From Cyanobacteria bacterium UBA11153 (GTDB lineage Bacteria; Cyanobacteriota; Cyanobacteriia; Cyanobacteriales; Coleofasciculaceae), in the NCBI GenBank assembly GCA_003511885.1, contig DOIX01000033.1:11474-21434 (forward strand): DNA of 9,961 bases, written 5' to 3'. A program made the position numbers and the translations under genes. Below are positions 6,701 to 9,961 of the stretch, in pieces. Position 1 is the stretch's first letter; the number at the start of each line of letters is the position of its first letter. The notes beneath the pieces were generated by a model. The model was not told the DNA's origin and searched no databases. It worked only from the letters and a program-made list of their open reading frames with translations.

Positions 6701-9069
6701 TGTTTATCAGCTTCTAATTCAGTACCTTTAGCTTGTTTATCAGCTTCTAATTCAGTACCTTTAGCTTGTTTATCAGTATCTAATTCAGTAGCTTTGGCTT
6801 GTTTATCAGTATCTAATTCGGTAGCTTTGGCTTGTTTATCAGTATCTAATTCGGTACCTTTGGCTTGCTTATCAGTATCTAATTCAGTCCCTTTAGCTTG
6901 CTTATCAGTATCTAATTCAGTCCCTTTAGCTTGTTTATCATTATCAATCTCACCACTCTTAGTATTTTTATCGCCATCTAACTGATTCCCTTGATCTTGT
7001 TTTGTTCCATCTACTTGAGATTGCTTGCTATCATAATCACCTTGGATTTCACTCTTCTTAGCAGAAGCATCCCCTTGGAGAGAATCTAAAATACCTTTTG
7101 CCCAATCTAAGGGATTATCGAGTAAATCTCTTTGAATAACTTGACCTGATTTAACTTGCTGTTCATCTGCTTGTTTAACACTTCCATTAATTTCCGCCCC
7201 TTTATCTGGAACAGATTGTGCCGCCGATTTAACTTCATCCTCAACTTTCGCTGCGGTTTGTTGTTCCTTAACTTCAGGAGTTTCAATTGCTTGCGGTTCA
7301 GTTTCTTTAGCTGTAGTTTCAACAGTTTCCTTAACTTCTACTTGAGGTGCAGGTTCAGTTTTAGGAGATACTTTATCCTCTGGTTGTGCTTTTCCGGCTT
7401 GAGGGTTAGCTTGCTTTATTTCTTGGGGTTCAGCTTGTGCTGGATTTTCAGTAACAGGCTGAGGATTTGCTTTTTGATTAGGTTCAACAGGAGCAACTTC
7501 TGCTGGTTTTTCTATTATTGGGGAAGCTTCGGTAGTAACATCTTTAACTTGAGGAATTTCTGTAACTTGAGGAGTTTCTGTAGCAGGTTTTTCAATCTGC
7601 TCAACTTGCGGCTGAGGTAATGGTTGAGATTTTGGTATATTTGTCCCTGGTTGGGGAATAGCAGCAATTTTTTGTTGTGCTTGTTGTAAGGCTTGTTCTA
7701 ATGCCGCTTTAGGTTGTTGATTCGGGTCGATATTTTGGGCAACATTATTACCAGCATTGTTCATCTGATTCTGCTGTTGTTGCCATATATCATTCAACGA
7801 ATCACCCTGATTGGCTTGAGCTAAATCAGGTACTTGAACAGCTACAGCACTATTATTTTTTGTTTCTACTTTTTGCTCACTATTTGCATTAGTTTCAGCC
7901 GTTTTTTTCTGGGGTTGTTGTTGCGTTTCACCTCCACGAGTAGTTGATTCTGGTGTTACTTTTGATTGAGGAGTAGCAATTTCTGGTGCTGGTTTTGTTT
8001 CTAAAGTCGGTGCTGGGGTTACTCCTGATTGAGGAGTAGCAATTTCTGGTGCTGGTTTTGTTTCTGAAGTTGGTGCTGGCTTGATTGCAGATTTGAGAGT
8101 ATCAACTTCTGGTGCTGGTTTTGTTTCTGAAGTTGTTGCTGGTTTAGCTTCTACTTGAGGACTAGTAAGGGATGGTGTTGGTTTAGTTTCTGAAGTTATT
8201 GCTGGTTTAGCTTCTACTTGAGGAGTCGTAAGGGATGGTGCTGGTTTGGTTTCTGAAGTTGTTGCTGGTTTAGCTTCTACTTGAGAAGTAGTAATCTCTG
8301 TCTCTGGTTTTATATCTGGAGTTGCTGGTGATGAAACTTCTCCCTGTGGCAGTGGATTAGGGATTTTTTTCGTCAGTAACAATCCACTAACATTTTTATT
8401 TAAGAAGTTTGGCAATCCTCCTGATGGCAGAAGGGAATTTTGTCCGGTATGAGACTGTTTATTTAATGGTACTGGCTTGAAGAGATTTTTGTTGAAATTT
8501 TCACCACTAATACCAGGTATTTCTGCTTTAGTCTGAATGATTTCTCTGTCTTTTTCCTCTGATTTTTCGGCTGCACACTCATCACACAACCGCTGAATTT
8601 TCCCATCATCTGGTGGTGCTTGCAGGTGTTGCTCTTGTATCCCTACTTCCCCCTGTTCCTCTACCTCTTCTTCTCCCACTTCCTCTCTCTGGATTGGTAG
8701 TGGTGGGGTGGAGGGTGCAAATACATAAATATTAGCTGCACTAATCTCATCTTCGGCTTGCTCTTGGCTATTTTCTTCTACTTCTTCCTCTCGTTGGACT
8801 GCTGTAGAAGGTGCATAAGATGGAATAGTAAACCCGTTGTAAGCAAATTCTGCCCCTTTTGTCTTTTCTGAAAAGGGGCGAGTATCCTTTGGTGTCGATA
8901 GATCCTGGTTACGAGGCGCAAATGGACGTGTCCGCAATATGTCGCTAGTTGTGGGTAATTTTGGTTCCCTGATTTTCTTCCCGTTGCCCAAACCACGACT
9001 TTGGAGAGGATTGGGATTTGGATTGGGTGAGAAGGAATTTTTTTTCTGGATGCGTCTGCGGGAACTCAT
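3448..9069 (-). CDS. Giant repeat-rich polymorphic toxin with eCIS-cargo-like leader
   Basis: 1873 aa; ATG at 9069 with AGAGGAGA upstream. Residues 1-240 resemble leaders of cyanobacterial eCIS-associated proteins: RTRPFAP (46-52), APSTAVQREEE, FAPSTPPLPIQREE, IQRLCDEC (158-165) and IIQTK (177-181). The DUF4157 HEXXH core that normally follows is absent. Residues 250-375 are six 21-aa Pro/Thr repeats; 376-640 are Gln/Pro/Glu-rich. After VIQRDLL (644-650) come charged 11-aa repeats (667-831), a helical region, Trp-marked 11-aa repeats (about 982-1430), a glycine-rich hydrophobic pre-toxin-like segment (1436-1520), Gly/Lys/Trp repeats (1523-1622), a linker with CSTC (1708-1711) and a C-terminal domain (1776-1873). 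That domain carries WNNASPMDL, NGKIYAFQPDN and GGYHGY (His1838) and is the candidate toxin; I cannot name its family. No signal peptide is seen, which fits injection-system loading. Immunity-like genes follow. Architecture supports an effector; activity and delivery are inferred. Confidence 0.8.
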   Translation of the reverse strand: MSSRRRIQKKNSFSPNPNPNPLQSRGLGNGKKIREPKLPTTSDILRTRPFAPRNQDLSTPKDTRPFSEKTKGAEFAYNGFTIPSYAPSTAVQREEEVEENSQEQAEDEISAANIYVFAPSTPPLPIQREEVGEEEVEEQGEVGIQEQHLQAPPDDGKIQRLCDECAAEKSEEKDREIIQTKAEIPGISGENFNKNLFKPVPLNKQSHTGQNSLLPSGGLPNFLNKNVSGLLLTKKIPNPLPQGEVSSPATPDIKPETEITTSQVEAKPATTSETKPAPSLTTPQVEAKPAITSETKPTPSLTSPQVEAKPATTSETKPAPEVDTLKSAIKPAPTSETKPAPEIATPQSGVTPAPTLETKPAPEIATPQSKVTPESTTRGGETQQQPQKKTAETNANSEQKVETKNNSAVAVQVPDLAQANQGDSLNDIWQQQQNQMNNAGNNVAQNIDPNQQPKAALEQALQQAQQKIAAIPQPGTNIPKSQPLPQPQVEQIEKPATETPQVTEIPQVKDVTTEASPIIEKPAEVAPVEPNQKANPQPVTENPAQAEPQEIKQANPQAGKAQPEDKVSPKTEPAPQVEVKETVETTAKETEPQAIETPEVKEQQTAAKVEDEVKSAAQSVPDKGAEINGSVKQADEQQVKSGQVIQRDLLDNPLDWAKGILDSLQGDASAKKSEIQGDYDSKQSQVDGTKQDQGNQLDGDKNTKSGEIDNDKQAKGTELDTDKQAKGTELDTDKQAKGTELDTDKQAKATELDTDKQAKATELDTDKQAKGTELEADKQAKGTELEADKQAKGTELQTEVEVKGSEVETESQAKGTELQTDAQTQATELQGEETGLKQENTAKQQEVETQVTEKVTNLENQAVESKGEIENNWTELENNATSEMTALETEAQQFSQTYMAKAEGFIAKLNGASAGAKQPEAQGDNQFIQAKVDGASGGVKQQGKGNAQNLQTEWQTLKTESESVWASIKNKVAPVTQKVEQGWQLISQKAQNIGTQLQQKGEQVKTSVNESVTNVGNYINEKWNSLTNKASQGWTSFQGKVGEAQNWVGEKVNTASSWATEKASAATNWLSEKVNTAGAWVDEKTGGAFSWLGEKVNGATSWIGEKANSAKSWLGEKVSSAGTFITEKASGATSWLTEKGSSAFNWMTEKGAAAKNWLTEKGTSALNAVSEKAGSFVSGLREKGQSAVSAIQSKGSSILQWLGSAVGSLVSGVQDKAGSVVSWLGDKVSGAKSWVQEKSSGALSWLSDKASGAVNWVQEKSSTGLSWLSDKAAGAVNWVADKGSQGLSWLQEKGTAVGNWVKDKGSQGLNWLQEKGAAVGNWVKDKGSQGLNWLQEKGTAVGNWVKDKGSQAWNGVKKLGELGGNALKWAGDGIKAGWDWTKNKAGEFGSWASEKASQGLAWAGDKLSQGWQWVKDKSGDVFQWVKDNYDNISKYGHGILDGIGLAAPLIGAAIGSIIPGAGTAVGYAVGDLIGNIADGINTGWYLGEAAYYGATGNSDKAKESLEGAFWSGVSLIPLAGNYVGKAGKWLGKTKVGKWGGDALKALGKTDVGKWGKDAVKWAGKQGGNALNWLGKQGKKGLDLGSDALKWVGKQGGKALNWGGDALKTIGKQGSELLGKGKNAIREFISKGSKSAQDFLSVVKRSPEIAKAILNNPKSAKLFLEHGDDVIKRYGDDGVEMLSQGIIAKRFTPEGHTLKVMADGKIIRCSTCGELAKEFADELADPKNKQLAEWFKDVQSRAVKDPEGTINEITEIEKQLQSLRQTSQQLLENTQRNYVPHTKHDPQKLWNNASPMDLDNATAQQVLTTAIEIPNKKQLIGLNNGKIYAFQPDNTGGYHGYIISGKELVDKYPQVAKQVAEALGITVKKLSKMD
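4204..4503 (-). repeat. Gly/Lys/Trp-rich degenerate repeats (residues 1523-1622)
   Basis: This part of the giant gene repeats short basic blocks such as GKWGGDALKALG, GKWGKDAVKWAG, GKQGGNALNWLG, GSDALKWVG, GKQGGKALNWGG and GDALKTIG, about 11-15 residues apart. They resemble the upstream tryptophan array but are more basic and glycine-rich. They separate the hydrophobic pre-toxin segment from the CxxC linker. The coding strand has a run of seven G (4451-4457) in this stretch. Confidence 0.65.
4780..5931 (-). repeat. Tryptophan-marked 11-residue (33-bp) repeat array, residues 1047-1430
   Basis: From Trp1047 to Trp1344 the register is strict: 28 consecutive 11-residue units with Trp at position 1 in 23 of them, as in WLGEKVNGATS or WVQEKSSGALS. 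After a short slip near 1366-1390 the register resumes at Trp1391, 1402, 1413 and 1424. Degenerate units reach back to about residue 982. An 11-residue period equals three helical turns. Positions 1, 2, 6, 9 and 10 are usually hydrophobic or small and fall on one side, so a long amphipathic helix or hendecad coiled coil is expected. Confidence 0.9.
5008..5238 (-). repeat. Near-identical 66-bp tandem repeats inside the tryptophan array
   Basis: Three and a half copies of a 66-bp unit (22 residues, two 11-residue blocks: WVKDKGSQGLN then WLQEKGTAVGN) span residues 1278-1354. They differ by only a few bases per copy, much less than the rest of the array. This indicates recent tandem duplication and a likely site of copy-number change. 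Confidence 0.9.
6577..7071 (-). repeat. Charged 11-residue (33-bp) repeat array, residues 667-831
   Basis: Fifteen 11-residue units run without a break in register. Eight central units (711-798; about 6676-6939) are nearly identical versions of DKQAKGTELDT, varying to DKQAKATELDT or DKQAKGTELEA. The flanking units are degenerate (DASAKKSEIQG, TKQDQGNQLDG, ESQAKGTELQT). The stretch is highly charged, with only an Ala and a Leu as regular nonpolar residues, so it is probably an extended, soluble helix. Near-identity of the DNA units indicates recent expansion. Confidence 0.9.
7945..8322 (-). repeat. 63-bp tandem repeats encoding a Pro/Thr-rich linker, residues 250-375
   Basis: Six units of exactly 21 residues begin at residues 250, 271, 292, 313, 334 and 355. 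Each has a TSETKPAP-like start; the first three end with QVEAKPA and the last three carry a diverged second half (EIATPQS). Composition (Pro, Thr, Ala, Lys, Glu) indicates a disordered, extended linker between the leader and the helical rod. Confidence 0.9.
8527..9069 (-). other. eCIS-cargo-like N-terminal leader, residues 1-181
   Basis: The leader has a basic start (SSRRRIQKK), then repeated short elements: PFAP at 49-52, APSTAVQREEE, FAPSTPPLPIQREE, KIQRLCDEC at 157-165 and IIQTK at 177-181, separated by Glu-rich runs. From memory, this order of FAP, QR-EEE, IQR-CxxC and IQTK elements is typical of cyanobacterial proteins carrying DUF4157 and linked to contractile injection systems. That domain is missing here. 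Confidence 0.6.
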
Positions 9070-9164
9070 GAGGCTCTCTCCTCTTGAATTCGGGAGTTTA
9101 GTTAATTTTAGAGGTAAATGTGCTAAAGGATGCCAATGAGATAAAAAACTTCACAAATCCCGCT

Positions 9165-9263
9165 CTATCTCCTTTTGATCCTCGGTATGGCGGCGAGCTT
9201 CAATCCAGTCGCTTCTAGGCGATATTGGAGATTTTCAGGTGATGTACTTCTTTTATCTCGCAT
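9165..9263 (-). other. Spacer before the toxin gene: short ORF and hairpin
   Basis: The 205-bp spacer 9070-9274 holds no obvious promoter. It contains a 32-codon frame from ATG 9263 to a TAG at 9165 (starting MRDKRSTSPENLQYRLEA, ending in a basic tail), with no clear ribosome site. It could be chance, a leader peptide or a gene remnant. Overlapping it, 9204-9229 can form an imperfect hairpin (TCCAGTCGC / GCGATATTGGA around a TTCTAG loop) with no T-run, so it is not a standard terminator. It may be an operator or an mRNA structure. Confidence 0.25.
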
Positions 9264-9274
9264 ATTTTTTGGTT

Positions 9275-9859
9275 TTATGATGAACTCATAACGATTATTT
9301 CGGTTTTCAAATAATCGATCAGTTCATCTTCATCGAAATTAAAAGGACTAAAAATACCACCAGAAGTGAGCCGAGATTGAAGATTTTCTATTTCTTCCTT
9401 ACTTACAAAGTAGTCTCCATCCAAATCTTCTAAGTCAATTTCATCGACTAACAAGGAATATATGTCTCTTTGACAATACTGAATTACATATTTTTTGTCT
9501 AAGTCTCTAAAGTTCTCCTGACGCAGAAATACTTCAATGGAATTAACTCGAATGTACTTAGCTAGAAAATGTATATCTGCAAAATACCCATTATCGAGGC
9601 TCAATTTCAGGGGATATGGTCGAGGATTCATATAATTCATAATGTCGATCCACTCTATATCTGATAAGTGAAGCCAGAGAGAAGGGGTTGACAGAAGAAA
9701 ATCAAAAACATAGCGTAACTGATATCTTTTAGCTTGAAATACAAATATTTCTGCAAATCTATAACTGCTTAACTCATTCAAAAATTTATTACAATAGGCT
9801 ATTCCCATCACATTGTCAAAACCATAACTATGATACATAGCCTCTAAGATTTCTCGCAT
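9275..9859 (-). CDS. Hypothetical acidic protein with EF-hand-like loop, 194 aa
   Basis: I do not recognise the family. The protein is soluble and mostly helical, with an aromatic-rich first half and an acidic end. Residues 145-156 (DLDGDYFVSKEE) fit a calcium-binding EF-hand loop at positions 1, 3, 5, 8, 9 and 12, but with Tyr where Gly is usual at position 6. The C-terminus SRLTSGGIFSPFNFDEDE is strongly conserved in the broken copy at 2292-2445. The ATG at 9859 is chosen over a TTG at 9868 because AAAGG lies 9 bases upstream and because the relic conserves the ATG but not the TTG. It lies 26 bp after a 123-like gene and 205 bp before the toxin. Its duplication around a toxin suggests an orphan immunity protein, by inference. 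Confidence 0.75.
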   Translation of the reverse strand: MREILEAMYHSYGFDNVMGIAYCNKFLNELSSYRFAEIFVFQAKRYQLRYVFDFLLSTPSLWLHLSDIEWIDIMNYMNPRPYPLKLSLDNGYFADIHFLAKYIRVNSIEVFLRQENFRDLDKKYVIQYCQRDIYSLLVDEIDLEDLDGDYFVSKEEIENLQSRLTSGGIFSPFNFDEDELIDYLKTEIIVMSSS

Positions 9860-9885
9860 CTTTTTCAACCTTTATATAAAATCAA

Positions 9886-9961
9886 TTATATGGACAATTT
9901 GCCAGATATAGCAACCGCCACATCGGTTAAGACATCAATAACATCATGAAGAGAAGCGGAA
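9886..9961 (-). CDS. C-terminal tail of a second 123-aa-like gene (partial)
   Basis: The window edge cuts this gene. The visible end reads SASLHDVIDVLTDVAVAI and then SGKLSI before a TAA at 9886-9888. It aligns with the end of the intact 123-aa protein (RNKNEIVNKINRLLLEVV, SGKISI), and the DNA around the stop is nearly the same in both. Like its relative, it is followed directly by a member of the 194-aa family. It is therefore the first half of a duplicated two-gene cassette; the rest lies outside the window. Confidence 0.7.
   Translation of the reverse strand, partial: SASLHDVIDVLTDVAVAISGKLSI

Noticed and set aside
6794..6985. Plus-strand open frame with exact 11-residue repeats (LACLSVSNSV)
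   Set aside because: It is the complement of the charged repeats at 6577-7071, kept open because the repeated unit has no stop in that frame.
6577..7071. CRISPR-like appearance of regular 33-bp repeats
   Set aside because: Units are contiguous without spacers, lie in one open frame and encode a regular 11-residue peptide, so this is a coding tandem repeat.
7107..7620. Open frames on both strands over the Gln/Pro/Glu-rich linker (minus 7107-7322, plus 7156-7620)
   Set aside because: Low-complexity shadows with skewed Lys/Leu/Asn or Phe/Leu/Arg/Cys composition, lying fully inside the giant gene.
8778..9139. Open frames around the start of the giant gene (minus 8778-8996, plus 8939-9139)
   Set aside because: Out-of-frame readings across the leader and its ribosome site. 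The leader frame itself has clear motifs and a strong start.

Overview
The window most likely comes from a cyanobacterium, probably a filamentous one. Evidence: AT-rich coding sequence; an 8-bp G-rich tandem repeat of the kind scattered through cyanobacterial intergenic DNA (57-92); one near-match to the HIP1 octamer (GCGATCG at 204-210); a YbjN-domain protein of the cyanobacterial type; and a giant protein whose N-terminus resembles leaders I remember from cyanobacterial proteins linked to extracellular contractile injection systems (eCIS). No ribosomal or housekeeping gene is present, so the assignment is an inference.

All convincing genes lie on the minus strand and are read from high to low coordinates: the C-terminal tail of a gene that starts beyond the window (9961-9886); a 194-aa protein with an EF-hand-like loop (9859-9275); a 205-bp spacer; a 1873-aa repeat-rich polymorphic toxin (9069-3448); three small acidic proteins that look like immunity or orphan-immunity proteins (190, 123 and 157 aa), with a broken gene copy lying between the second and third; an unrecognised 86-aa protein; and a 369-aa YbjN-domain protein (1390-281). 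The last 280 bases hold only repeats. Most gaps are 15-26 bp, suggesting co-transcription from the toxin down to the 157-aa gene. The last two genes may have their own weak promoters.

The giant protein reads as a delivery device with a small warhead. It has an eCIS-cargo-like leader (1-240), a Pro/Thr/Gln-rich linker with 21-residue repeats (250-640), a charged array of 11-residue repeats (667-831), a helical region, a long tryptophan-marked array of 11-residue repeats (about 982-1430), a glycine-rich hydrophobic pre-toxin segment (about 1436-1520), a Gly/Lys/Trp-rich segment, a CxxC-containing linker (1691-1743) and a roughly 100-residue C-terminal candidate toxin domain (1776-1873). I see no HEXXH (DUF4157-type) metallopeptidase core, which usually follows such leaders.

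The most informative structural observation is a duplicated immunity cassette flanking the toxin. The pair '123-like gene then 194-aa gene' occurs upstream, partly outside the window. It occurs again downstream as an intact 123-aa gene followed by an internally deleted, frameshifted relic of the 194-aa gene (2445-2292). A 73-base stretch of this relic matches the upstream gene at 67 of 73 positions. This fits a polymorphic-toxin locus that gained, lost or swapped cassettes by recombination between immunity genes. Delivery route, toxin activity and immunity pairing are all inferences; no injection-system structural gene is in view.
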